This document shows, piece after piece, positions 1 to 8,398 of a stretch of DNA of 64,000 nucleotides. Source of the stretch: ZC4RG25 sp041687075 (GTDB taxonomy: Bacteria > Pseudomonadota > Alphaproteobacteria > Rhizobiales > Hyphomicrobiaceae). A program made the translations under genes and the position numbers. Position 1 is the stretch's first letter. Every line of letters begins with the position of its first letter. Location: the NCBI GenBank assembly GCA_041687075.1, contig JAWLCO010000006.1, forward strand, positions 1-64,000, read 5' to 3'. The notes beneath the pieces are model-generated. The model was not told the origin of the DNA and made no database searches. It saw only the letters and a list, made by a program, of their open reading frames with translations.

Positions 1-594
1 CTGGCCAGAGAACGCGTCCGCCCAGTGCTGGCTGTTGACGGCGGCGCGGGCCATTGCCTCCAGCGATGCCACGGGCACGAATGCGAAACTGTTGCCGGCT
101 GCGAGCCGGGTCGGGCGGTGATTGGCGAAGCCGATCTCGCGGGGCAGCAGGTTCAGCGCAGCGGCGAGGCGCTCGACCGGCGGCAGGGTGCCCGATTCCT
201 CCGGCAGCTTCGGCGTATCGAACTCGGCGAAGGCGGCCTGGCCACGGCGGAGGCGGACGCCGACGCGAACAAGTCCGATGTTCTCCTCCAGCGCGACAAT
301 GGCGTCGTGATCCCCGGCGTCCGGTGCGCGCAGCTCGGCGATGAGGATGGCTGCACCCGCTGTCGGGTGACCAGCGAACGGGAGCTCCGAGCCCGGCGTG
401 AAAATGCGGACCTTTGCCGTGTGCGCCGGGTTGGCGGGCTTCTGCACGAACACCGTCTCGGACAGGTTGAACTCGCGCGCGATGACCTGCATCTGCTCCG
501 TCGTGAGCTGATCGGCATCGAGGACGACAGCGAGCGGATTGCCGCTGAAACGCCGATCGGTGAAGACGTCGAGTGTGTGGAACGAAAGCTGCAT
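1..594 (-). CDS. PhzF-family isomerase/epimerase, C-terminus cut by window edge
   Basis: Reading the minus strand from an ATG at 594 gives 198 residues that run off the left edge, so about the last third of a usual 280-300 residue protein is missing. The start region has FSGNPLAVV, followed by NLSETVFV with the Glu that acts as general acid/base in PhzF proteins, and then PFAGHPTAGAA, all in the order of the PhzF (diaminopimelate epimerase-like) fold. Family members isomerise small acids; PhzF itself acts in phenazine synthesis, but most homologues are of unknown substrate and nothing here suggests a phenazine cluster. The upstream Shine-Dalgarno is weak. Family assignment is firm; substrate is unknown. 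Confidence 0.85.
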   Translation of the reverse strand, partial: MQLSFHTLDVFTDRRFSGNPLAVVLDADQLTTEQMQVIAREFNLSETVFVQKPANPAHTAKVRIFTPGSELPFAGHPTAGAAILIAELRAPDAGDHDAIVALEENIGLVRVGVRLRRGQAAFAEFDTPKLPEESGTLPPVERLAAALNLLPREIGFANHRPTRLAAGNSFAFVPVASLEAMARAAVNSQHWADAFSGQ

Positions 595-1327
595 CAGGGC
601 CACCCGGCTTGAGATTTGGCGCACAAATTGGCTCAGCTGAGAGCAGCTTCCAAGTGCGAAATCCTTGATCTCACGATGAGGGATGGAAATGCCGGGCGAC
701 CTGCCGGCGAATCGCGTCCTGGTGCCAGCGCGGCTCGCGTCGGTTGCCGTTCATGACACGGAGCTGCCGCAGTTCCGCTGAGGCGCGAGCAGGGCTGCCG
801 GCGCACAATCACAATCGTTGCAGTATGTTGCAGGCAAGTTGATCAGACGAGCCACAATTACGCCCCGGGGTGGCCATGCTCAGCCCAACTTCGAAAGGCG
901 ATATTAACCTCACTGATCGGATTGCCGGGTCCGGTCGGTATCGCCACAACACCAAAGGCGTTGATACGTCCGGCGCAGACAACAGGCCGCCGGCGCGTAA
1001 TGCGTGCCTCCGCGCGTCAGTCGGCCGACACGAGCCCGAAGGCGCAGTTGCGCTCGACGCGCCGGATGGCTCGCAAGCCGGGACTCGGGATTCGGCGGCC
1101 AATGCCGTCTCCCGAGTCGGGCGGTGGGGAAACCCCGCTTCTCCGCCGCCCGGCCCCTCTTTAGCTCGCGGCCGCTGAAGCGGCGCGGGCGCTGGACTCG
1201 CCGGAAGGCCTGTGCTGCTGCACCGCCACACACCTCCCTCCCCGACGCGGCGGGATGGGCCTTCCGGCGACCTTAGGCCCTCGCATCCCGAACCGTGAGG
1301 TATGCGCTCCGGCCAGCGCCAAATACT
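595..1327. other. Intergenic region with strong inverted repeats
   Basis: No convincing protein gene was found in these 733 bases; open frames on both strands lack family signatures. The stretch 1082-1269 is rich in perfect inverted repeats: 1082-1090 with 1110-1118 (9 bp, with a nested 4 bp stem), 1119-1124 with the complementary run at 1143-1151 around a GGGG-AAA-CCCC hairpin, and 1199-1210 with 1258-1269 (12 bp). It may be a structured RNA or a repeat element. Confidence 0.45.
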
Positions 1328-1588
1328 TTACAGGCAGCCGGTGATCGTCGATCCGCACTTTACGTAGGAGAACAGGTCCCACGCGCAGCAGGGCTCCTCC
1401 TTCTTGCAGACCCACGTCTTCAGCTCACCCGAAGAAAAGCGATGACGGCAGATCTTCTCGCCTTTCCCGGCCTTGACCGTCGCAGCCTTCTGCACCGGTG
1501 CCTTCGATTGCGCGCCTTGCGCGGTCGCGGCTGAAGGGGCGAGTGCCAACGAAACGGCGACGGCGAACGCGGCGAGCATGCGGCTCAT
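1328..1588 (-). CDS. Small secreted Cys-rich protein, unknown function
   Basis: The 86-residue product starts at an ATG at 1588 preceded by a clear GAGGAGA ribosome-binding site; an upstream in-frame start at 1633 lacks one. Residues 1-24 form a typical Sec signal peptide ending around ATAQ. The mature part is basic and, after about residue 45, contains six cysteines, including a CC pair, in roughly 40 residues, which suggests a disulfide-stabilised periplasmic or secreted domain. I do not recognise the family. It lies downstream of katA on the same strand, but a strong terminator hairpin separates them, so it is probably transcribed alone. Confidence 0.7.
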   Translation of the reverse strand: MSRMLAAFAVAVSLALAPSAATAQGAQSKAPVQKAATVKAGKGEKICRHRFSSGELKTWVCKKEEPCCAWDLFSYVKCGSTITGCL

Positions 1589-1712
1589 GGCAGCTGTCTC
1601 CTCGGAGTTGAACCACGTCAGTAGTATGAGCATCGCACCATTGCCGGGCTATGACCGGGAAGCCTCACACGCCGCCTTTCTGGCGGCCAATTGCAAGTTC
1701 TGCTCAGAAATT

Positions 1713-1743
1713 GAGGGAGCCGGGCGGACAGCCCGGCTCCCTC
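1713..1743 (-). terminator. Terminator hairpin downstream of katA
   Basis: A perfect 13 bp inverted repeat (1713-1725 and 1731-1743, 5-nt loop) lies 28 nt beyond the katA stop. On the minus strand it is followed by a short T-rich stretch. It is a plausible intrinsic terminator. Confidence 0.75.
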
Positions 1744-1770
1744 CTCGCTCCAATCTCGTGGAGTGATCGA

Positions 1771-3252
1771 CTATTCAGCCGCCTGGTGAACCGATGCTCG
1801 CTGGCTGAGCTCGGCAAGCGCCTTTCTCACGCCCGCCGCATAGTCGGGGTGCACCTTTTCGAAGTGGCCGAGCTGGCGCTCGACGATGAACTCGGGCACG
1901 CCCTGCATCGCCTCGGCGACATTCATGAAGAGCCGCTGCTTCTGGCCGTCGTCGAACAGCTCGAACAACGCCCGCGGCTGGCGATAGTCGTCGTTGCCGT
2001 CGCGGTGATTATAGCGGTCCGCGTCGCCCGAGATCTTCAGCGGCGGCTCGCTGAACCGCTCGTCCTGCGCCGCTCCGCCGAACGAGTTGGGCTCGTAATA
2101 GGCATCGACGTTGCCCGTCATCGGCTCGAAGAACCGCATCGGTCCGTCCTTGTGATAGTGATGGACCGGGCAGCGCGGGCGGTTCACGGGCAGCATCTCG
2201 TAGTGGGTGCCGAGCCGGTAGCGGTGAGCATCCGCATACGAGAACACACGCGCCTGCAACATCTTGTCCGGCGAGAAGCCGATTCCGGGGACGATGTTCG
2301 ACGGCGAGAATGCCACCTGCTCGATCTCGGCGAAGTAGTTCTCCGGATTGCGGTTGAGCTCCAGGATGCCGACGTCGATCGGCGGGTAATCGGCATGCGG
2401 CCAGACCTTCGTGAGGTCGAACGGGTTGTACCAGTGCTTGCCGGCATCCTCCTCCGGCATGATCTGCACCTGCATCTTCCATTTCGGAAAGTCGCCGCGC
2501 TCGATGGCTGAGAACAGGTCCTCCTGCGTGGACTCGCGGGTGCGGCCGACCACTTGCGCGGCCTCGCCATTGGTCCAGTGCTTGTGGCCCTGCAGGGTCT
2601 TGAAGTGGAACTTGACCCAGTAGCGCTTGTTGTCCGGGCTAATGAACGAGAACGTGTGCGAGCCGTACCCGTTCATGTGCCGCACCGTCTGCGGCAGGCC
2701 GCGGTCCGACATCAGGATCGTCACCTGATGCAGGCTCTCAGGGGACAGCGACCAGAAATCCCACATCGCCGTTGGTGAGCGCAGGTTGGTCTTCGGGTGG
2801 CGCTTCTGGGTGCGGATGAAGTCCGGGAACTTGTAGGGATCACGGACGAAAAACACCGGCGTGTTGTTGCCGACGAGATCCCAGTTGCCTTCCTCGGTAT
2901 AGAACTTCAGCGCGAAACCGCGCACGTCGCGTTCCGCGTCCGCCGCACCAAGCTCGCCCGCAACCGTCGAAAAGCGGGCGATCATCTCGGTCTTGGCGCC
3001 GGGCTGCAGGCACTTGGCCTTCGTGTACTTCGAGATGTCGCCGGTGATGGTCAGCGTTCCATAGGCGCCCCAGCCCTTCGCGTGCACCGGGCGCTCAGGA
3101 ATACGCTCGCGGTTCTGATGGGCGAGCTTCTCGATGAGCTGATAGTCCTGCAGCAGCAGCGGGCCGCGCGGCCCCGCCGTCATCGAGTTCTGGTTGTCGG
3201 CGACCGGTGCGCCGGCAGATGTCGTCAGAACGGGGCGTTTCTGATCGCTCAT
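1771..3252 (-). CDS. katA: Monofunctional haem catalase (clade 3)
   Basis: This 493-residue protein has the length of small-subunit catalases, which break down H2O2 in the cytoplasm. The essential residues are visible: distal His57 in RPVHAKG, Asn130 in LVGNNTPVFF, and proximal haem ligand Tyr339 in RVFSYADAHRYRLG. The start ATG follows a strong GGAGGAGG. It is divergent from oxyR, the classical arrangement for peroxide-induced catalases, and the 96 bp between them contain two palindromes that fit OxyR sites. One oddity is Trp61 in HAKGWGAYG, where Ala or Ser is what I recall as usual. Function is secure. Confidence 0.97.
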   Translation of the reverse strand: MSDQKRPVLTTSAGAPVADNQNSMTAGPRGPLLLQDYQLIEKLAHQNRERIPERPVHAKGWGAYGTLTITGDISKYTKAKCLQPGAKTEMIARFSTVAGELGAADAERDVRGFALKFYTEEGNWDLVGNNTPVFFVRDPYKFPDFIRTQKRHPKTNLRSPTAMWDFWSLSPESLHQVTILMSDRGLPQTVRHMNGYGSHTFSFISPDNKRYWVKFHFKTLQGHKHWTNGEAAQVVGRTRESTQEDLFSAIERGDFPKWKMQVQIMPEEDAGKHWYNPFDLTKVWPHADYPPIDVGILELNRNPENYFAEIEQVAFSPSNIVPGIGFSPDKMLQARVFSYADAHRYRLGTHYEMLPVNRPRCPVHHYHKDGPMRFFEPMTGNVDAYYEPNSFGGAAQDERFSEPPLKISGDADRYNHRDGNDDYRQPRALFELFDDGQKQRLFMNVAEAMQGVPEFIVERQLGHFEKVHPDYAAGVRKALAELSQRASVHQAAE

Positions 3253-3299
3253 GCCATTCCTCCTCCGTCAGTTGACGGCTGGAAACTGGCCCGGAGGTG

Positions 3300-3347
3300 C
3301 GATAAACGCAAATATCGCTTTCCGATTGTTCAATAGGAAGTTCCTAT
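3300..3347. promoter_or_regulatory. Candidate OxyR operators between katA and oxyR
   Basis: Positions 3333-3347 form a perfect 15 bp palindrome, ATAGGAAGTTCCTAT, that fits the OxyR half-site pattern ATAG-N7-CTAT. Upstream, CGATA (3300-3304) and TATCG (3313-3317) flank an 8 nt spacer. Both lie between two divergent peroxide genes. The first palindrome overlaps the oxyR Shine-Dalgarno, which would allow autorepression. Confidence 0.65.
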
Positions 3348-3348
3348 C

Positions 3349-4350
3349 ATGCAGCCTATGCGCCTGACGCGGCTGACTTTGCGGCAGATGGCCTATTTCG
3401 AGGCAGTGGCCCGCCACCGGCATTTCGGCCGCGCGGCCGGGGCCTGCGCTGTCTCGCAGCCGGCACTCTCGGTACAGATCCAGGAGCTGGAACGGGAGCT
3501 CGGCGTGTCGCTCGTGGAGCGGAATCGCGGCGGTGTCGCACTGACGCCCCAGGGCGAGGACGTTCTGCAGCGGGTCCGCCGTATCCTCGGCGAGGTGCAG
3601 GACCTCATGGACTGCGCGACGCAGATCGAGGCCTTCGGCACGATCCGGCTCGGCGTCATCCCGACGATCGCACCATATCTTATGCCGGCTATCCTGGAGG
3701 CATTCGGGCTGGAGAACGCCACCGCGCAGCTCCAGGTGCGTGAGACGCAGACGCAGCGGCTCATCGAAGAGCTGGAGCAGGGGAGCATCGATCTCATGCT
3801 GGCGGCCCTGCCGATCTCGAGCCCGGGGATAGAGGTCCAGCCGCTGTTCCGCGACCGCTTCTTTCTGGTGGTCCCGGCGGGCGCGAAAATCGGTCCCCGG
3901 ATCGACAGCATCGGTTCAATCGGGCCTCACCGGCTGTTGCTGCTCGAGGAGGGGCATTGCCTGAGAGAGCAGGCGCTCAGCGTCTGCAGCATGGCTGACA
4001 AGGACATGCTGGCAAGCCTCGGCGCCACCAGCCTCGCGACCTTGATCGAGCTGGTCGCAGCCGGCATGGGCGTGACGCTTCTGCCGGAGCTGTGCCTGCC
4101 GTCGCTCCACGGCGATACGCGCGTCCGCGTCGTGCCCTTCCGCGGCTCAGCGCCTTTCCGAACGATCGGGCTCGCATGGCGCAAGACATCCGGACGGAAG
4201 GTGGTGTTCAGAAGGCTGGGCGAGCTGATCGTGAAAGCGAGAAAGCCGGGGCAGCGGCCGGCTCTGTCTCAGCCGCTCCCAAAACCGTCATCCTCCGATG
4301 CGCAAGAAACGCGAGCGCGATCCGGGCGAACTTCGAAATCGGGACACTAG
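3349..4350 (+). CDS. oxyR: OxyR, LysR-type peroxide sensor
   Basis: The 333-residue product has an N-terminal winged helix-turn-helix (about residues 8-68) and a LysR substrate-binding domain. The motif GHCLREQALSVC carries Cys204 and Cys213, nine residues apart exactly as Cys199/Cys208 in E. coli OxyR, so the disulfide switch is intact. This separates it from generic LysR proteins. The ATG at 3349 has AGGAAG eight bases upstream; a second in-frame ATG at 3358 is possible. It is divergent from katA and likely activates it under H2O2. A basic, low-complexity tail of about 30 residues follows the core domain. Confidence 0.95.
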   Translation: MQPMRLTRLTLRQMAYFEAVARHRHFGRAAGACAVSQPALSVQIQELERELGVSLVERNRGGVALTPQGEDVLQRVRRILGEVQDLMDCATQIEAFGTIRLGVIPTIAPYLMPAILEAFGLENATAQLQVRETQTQRLIEELEQGSIDLMLAALPISSPGIEVQPLFRDRFFLVVPAGAKIGPRIDSIGSIGPHRLLLLEEGHCLREQALSVCSMADKDMLASLGATSLATLIELVAAGMGVTLLPELCLPSLHGDTRVRVVPFRGSAPFRTIGLAWRKTSGRKVVFRRLGELIVKARKPGQRPALSQPLPKPSSSDAQETRARSGRTSKSGH

Positions 4351-4404
4351 CTATGGCGTGCAATGCGAGTCTGACGCTGGATCCCTGCTCGCGCTCCTGC
4401 GCTC

Positions 4405-6420
4405 TCAGATATCCAGGTCCTTCGCGAACGCCGCGTGCTCCTGGATGAAGCGGAAGCGGGCTTCGGGCTTGGAGCCCATCAGATTGTTGACGGCTTCCGC
4501 TACCATGCTGCGGTCGCCCTCTCCGATCTCGACCCTGAGGAGCGTGCGCCGCTTGGGGTCCATGGTCGTCTCCTTGAGCTGTGCGGCATTCATCTCGCCG
4601 AGACCCTTGAAGCGGCTGATCTCGATCTTGCCGCGGCCGTTGAAGACGGTGCGCAGCAGCTCGTCCTTGTGCTGGTCGTCGCGCGCATAGGCCGACTGGG
4701 TGCCCTGGGTGATCTTGTACAGCGGCGGCACGGCCAGGAAGAGATGGCCGTTCTCGATGAGCTGCGGCATCTCCTGATAGAAGAACGTGATGAGCAGCGA
4801 GGCGATGTGCGCACCGTCGACGTCCGCGTCGGTCATCACGATCACGCGCTCATAGCGCAGCTCCTCATCGCGGTACTTCGACTTGGTGCCGACGCCGAGG
4901 GCCAGCATGAGATCAGAGAGAAGCTGGTTCTGCGCGAGCTTGGCTGACGACGCGTTGGCAACGTTGAGGATCTTTCCGCGCAAGGGCAGCACGGCCTGCG
5001 TTTCCCGCTCCCGCGCACTCTTGGCCGAGCCACCGGCCGAGTCGCCCTCGACGATGAAGATCTCAGTGCCCTTGGCCGACTGGATGGTGCAGTCGGCGAG
5101 CTTGCCCGGCAGACGCAGCTTGCGAGTGGCGCTCTGACGGCTGACCTCCCTCTCGCGCCGGCGCTTCAGCCGCAGCTCAGCCTGCTCGATCACCCACTCG
5201 AGCAGGCGGCCCGCCTGTGCGGGTGACTCGGCGAGCCAATGGTCGAACGCATCGCGCACGGTCGCCTCGACGATGCGCGCGGCCTCCTGCGTGGCGAGCT
5301 TGTCCTTGGTCTGGCCCTGGAATTCCGGCTCACGAATAAAGACCGACAGCATCGAGGCCGCCGTGCCCATGATGTCGTCCGCGGTGATCTGCGCGGCGCG
5401 GCGGTTGCCGACGAGCTCACCATAGGCGCGGAGGCCCTTGGTCAGCGCCTGACGCAGGCCGTGCTCGTGCGTGCCGCCTTCGGGCGTCGGCACCGTATTG
5501 CAGTAGGAGCTGGAGAAGCCGTCCTCGTCCGCCATCCAGGCGACCGCCCATTCGACGGACCCATGCCGGCCTTCCTTCTCGACGCAGCCGGTGAACATCT
5601 CCTTGGTGACGAGTGTCCGCCCGTTGATGGTGGCGAGCAGGAAGTCCTTCAGGCCGCCGGGGAAGTGAAACACCGCCTCGGCCAGCGTATCATCATTGAT
5701 GAGGGACGGGTCGCATGACCAGCGGATCTCGACGCCGCCGAACAGGTAGGCCTTGGAGCGGGCCATGCGGAACAGGCGGGCTGGCTTGAAAGCCACGCCC
5801 TTTCCGAAGATCTTCTCGTCCGGCTTGAAGCGCACCTTGGTGCCGCGCCGGTTCATGATGGAGCCGAGCTTCTGCAGCTTGCCTTGCGGCTCGCCGCGGC
5901 TGAAGACCATCCGGTAGAGCTGCTGGCCGCGCGCGACCTCGACCTCCATCATCTCCGACAGCGCGTTCACGACGGACACACCGACGCCGTGCAGGCCCCC
6001 TGAGGTGTTGTAGGCCTTGCCTTCGAACTTTCCGCCCGAGTGCAGCGTGGTCATGATGACCTCGAGAGCGGACTTGTTCTTGAACTTCGGGTGCGGGTCG
6101 ACGGGGATGCCGCGGCCGTTGTCGATCACAGTCAGGAAACCGTCCGCATCCAGGTGCACGTCGATCCAGTTCGCGTGACCGGCAACCGCCTCGTCCATGG
6201 CGTTGTCGATGACCTCGGCGAACAGGTGATGCAGCGCCCTCTCGTCGGTGCCGCCGATGTACATGCCGGGGCGCCTGCGGACTGGCTCGAGGCCCTCGAG
6301 GACCTCGATATCGGCAGCCGTATAGGTCTCAGAGGCGTCCATGACCCTGCGGGCGCGCGCCGTCTTGTTATTCATTTCTTTTTCGAGCCTTGCGAACAGA
6401 TCGCGTTGAGACTGGGCCAT
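4405..6420 (-). CDS. parE: DNA topoisomerase IV subunit B
   Basis: The product is 671 residues from the ATG at 6420; an upstream in-frame start at 6465 would add 15 residues of no known role. The GHKL ATPase motifs are present (EVIDNAMDEA, DNGRGIP, GGLHGVGVSVVNAL), as are the TOPRIM residues (EGDSAGGSA and the DADVDGAHI metal site). With ParA/ParC-type subunit ParC it decatenates sister chromosomes. Length and the short C-terminal part favour ParE over GyrB, which is longer. It is convergent with oxyR with 54 bp between them. Confidence 0.94.
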   Translation of the reverse strand: MAQSQRDLFARLEKEMNNKTARARRVMDASETYTAADIEVLEGLEPVRRRPGMYIGGTDERALHHLFAEVIDNAMDEAVAGHANWIDVHLDADGFLTVIDNGRGIPVDPHPKFKNKSALEVIMTTLHSGGKFEGKAYNTSGGLHGVGVSVVNALSEMMEVEVARGQQLYRMVFSRGEPQGKLQKLGSIMNRRGTKVRFKPDEKIFGKGVAFKPARLFRMARSKAYLFGGVEIRWSCDPSLINDDTLAEAVFHFPGGLKDFLLATINGRTLVTKEMFTGCVEKEGRHGSVEWAVAWMADEDGFSSSYCNTVPTPEGGTHEHGLRQALTKGLRAYGELVGNRRAAQITADDIMGTAASMLSVFIREPEFQGQTKDKLATQEAARIVEATVRDAFDHWLAESPAQAGRLLEWVIEQAELRLKRRREREVSRQSATRKLRLPGKLADCTIQSAKGTEIFIVEGDSAGGSAKSARERETQAVLPLRGKILNVANASSAKLAQNQLLSDLMLALGVGTKSKYRDEELRYERVIVMTDADVDGAHIASLLITFFYQEMPQLIENGHLFLAVPPLYKITQGTQSAYARDDQHKDELLRTVFNGRGKIEISRFKGLGEMNAAQLKETTMDPKRRTLLRVEIGEGDRSMVAEAVNNLMGSKPEARFRFIQEHAAFAKDLDI

Positions 6421-6784
6421 GCGCGTTGGACCTCGCTCTCGAGCGGACAATGCAACGCCCGGCACGAGTGCGCCCGGCGCCCGTGCCGGCGAATCTCACG
6501 CTGGATACCGGGATGTCACCTCGCACAGCCCGCCGCGGTTTGGCAAGTTGTGGCCACAGGACGCATTCACCGCGCCCGGCCAGAGCGGCTTTTGCGCATC
6601 GCACCGGCGGGTGCCGCCATCGAGATTGCGGCACCCGGCGGCAAGTTGACGCCTGGCAACCCCTACCCTGAGGTGGAGCCCACGGACTGCCTCCAAAGCC
6701 GGTCTCGCTGTCAATTGGAGCCGAATTGGGCTCCAGAATAGTTATTTGAGAAATAACAAGACAGCATATGGCTCGAGAGGCGGC
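6421..6784. promoter_or_regulatory. Divergent control region of parE and the BCCT gene, with two palindromes
   Basis: No gene is seen here. Near the transporter two inverted repeats stand out: GGAGCC/GGCTCC at 6717-6722 and 6729-6734, and a perfect GTTATTT-GAG-AAATAAC at 6741-6757. The AT-rich palindrome ends 27 bp before the transporter start, a position suited to a repressor or activator site. Confidence 0.5.
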
Positions 6785-8347
6785 ATGGCGCAAGATTCTG
6801 ATAGCCAGACCATGGCCGTAAGCGAGTATAAGGCCGGGCAGGACAACGTCCATCCGCTTGGGTTGGACCTGCACAACCCGGTTTTCTTTATATCGGCGCT
6901 CGTCATCGTCGCATTTGTTCTTTTCGCCCTCACGTTTCAGGAGGGCGCCAAAGAGTTTTTCGGCTGGCTCCGGCCGTGGCTGACGAGCCAGTTCGACTGG
7001 GTCCTCATGATTGCCGGCAATATCTTTGTGCTTTTCTGTCTCTTTCTGATCATTTCGCCATGGGGCGGCATCCGGATCGGCGGGGCGGAGGCGACACCGG
7101 ACTACTCCGTCCCTGCGTGGTTCTCGATGCTCTTCGCCGCTGGCATGGGCATCGGGCTCATGTTCTTCGGCGTGCTCGAGCCGGTGAATCACCTGCTGTC
7201 GCCGCCGCTCGGTGTCGATCCCGCCAACGTCGAGGCGGCACGTCAGGTCGCGATGGCCGGCACCATTTTCCACTGGGGCCTGCACCCGTGGGCGATATAC
7301 GGCGTTGTGGGCCTGTCGCTCGCCTTTGCGCACTTCAACCTGGGCCTGCCGCTCACCATCCGGTCGGCCTTCTATCCGCTATTCGGCGACGTGGTGTGGG
7401 GCTGGCCCGGGCACGTCATCGATACGCTTGCCGTTTTCGCCACGATGTTCGGCCTGGCAACGTCGTTGGGTCTGGGGGGTGAGCAGCTTGCGGCGGGGCT
7501 GACCTACCTGTTCGGCATCGCGGCGACGAACTCACTCAAGGTCATCCTCATCCTGGGCATCACGGCGATAGCCATCGGCTCGGTGGTCCTGGGCATGGAT
7601 GCGGGTGTGAGGCGGCTGAGCCAGCTCAACATGGTCCTGGCCATGCTGCTGCTCGCGTTCGTCATCCTCGCCGGAGCGACGCTGGAAATCGTGGGGAGGG
7701 TGGCCACCAACACGGTGGCCTATGTCACGAACCTGCCTGCGCTCAGCAACTGGATCGGGCGGGAGGATACCGGGTTCGTTCATGACTGGACGACCTTCTA
7801 CTGGGCATGGTGGATTGCCTGGTCGCCGTTCGTGGGGAGCTTCATCGCGCGTATCTCCCGCGGCCGCACGATCCGGCAGTTCATCCTTGCCGCGTTGATC
7901 GTGCCGACCATGGTCTCGATCATCTGGATGACGTCATTCGGGGGGCAGGCGATCAGCCAGTATCTCGACACGGGCTATACCGGTGTCGTGCAGACGGTGA
8001 CCGACTGGGCCCCGGAGCTCGCGCTGTATAAAATGCTCGAGCCCCTGCCACTCGCCGGCATCTCCTCCTTCGTGGGCATGGTGCTCGTTCTCTTCTTCTT
8101 CGTGACGTCGTCCGACTCGGGCTCGATCGTCATCGACACCATCACCGCTGGCGGAAAGGTCGATGCGCCCGTCGTACAGCGTGTGTTCTGGGCAACCTCG
8201 GAGGGGCTGGTCGCGATCGCGCTGCTGCTGGGTGGCGGCCTTACCGCACTGCAGGCTGCGACCTTATCGACTGGCTTGCCGTTCGCGCTGGTGCTGCTCG
8301 CCATGTGCGTCAGCCTCGTCATCGGGCTGCGTTCGGTGAAGCGTTGA
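6785..8347 (+). CDS. BCCT-family betaine/choline/carnitine transporter
   Basis: This 520-residue integral membrane protein has about twelve hydrophobic segments and the family core WWIAWSPFVGSFIARISRG in the TM8 region. The glycine-rich stretch GMGIGLMFFG matches Na+-coupled members such as BetP and differs from the Na+-independent carnitine antiporter CaiT. It therefore likely imports compatible solutes such as glycine betaine with Na+. GAGAGG lies five bases before the ATG at 6785; the longer frame begins at a TTG inside a palindrome and is rejected. The C-terminal tail is short, without the long osmosensing extension of BetP. Confidence 0.9.
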   Translation: MAQDSDSQTMAVSEYKAGQDNVHPLGLDLHNPVFFISALVIVAFVLFALTFQEGAKEFFGWLRPWLTSQFDWVLMIAGNIFVLFCLFLIISPWGGIRIGGAEATPDYSVPAWFSMLFAAGMGIGLMFFGVLEPVNHLLSPPLGVDPANVEAARQVAMAGTIFHWGLHPWAIYGVVGLSLAFAHFNLGLPLTIRSAFYPLFGDVVWGWPGHVIDTLAVFATMFGLATSLGLGGEQLAAGLTYLFGIAATNSLKVILILGITAIAIGSVVLGMDAGVRRLSQLNMVLAMLLLAFVILAGATLEIVGRVATNTVAYVTNLPALSNWIGREDTGFVHDWTTFYWAWWIAWSPFVGSFIARISRGRTIRQFILAALIVPTMVSIIWMTSFGGQAISQYLDTGYTGVVQTVTDWAPELALYKMLEPLPLAGISSFVGMVLVLFFFVTSSDSGSIVIDTITAGGKVDAPVVQRVFWATSEGLVAIALLLGGGLTALQAATLSTGLPFALVLLAMCVSLVIGLRSVKR

Positions 8348-8361
8348 TGGGCCATCACATT

Positions 8362-8386
8362 CCCTCTGCCTGCGTGCAGAAGAGGG
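8362..8386. terminator. Candidate bidirectional terminator between BCCT gene and panC
   Basis: The convergent gap holds CCCTCT (8362-8367) complementary to AGAGGG (8381-8386), with further GC pairs inside. It could serve both genes, but there is no clear T-tract. Confidence 0.4.
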
Positions 8387-8398
8387 CATGCCGGCCGT

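Noticed and set aside
809..1231. A 140-codon frame on the minus strand in the first intergenic region
   Set aside because: It is Arg/Pro/Ala-rich, covers strong inverted repeats and lacks family resemblance.
6746..6784. N-terminal extension of the BCCT transporter
   Set aside because: It would begin at a TTG inside a perfect palindrome with no ribosome-binding site; the ATG at 6785 has GAGAGG.
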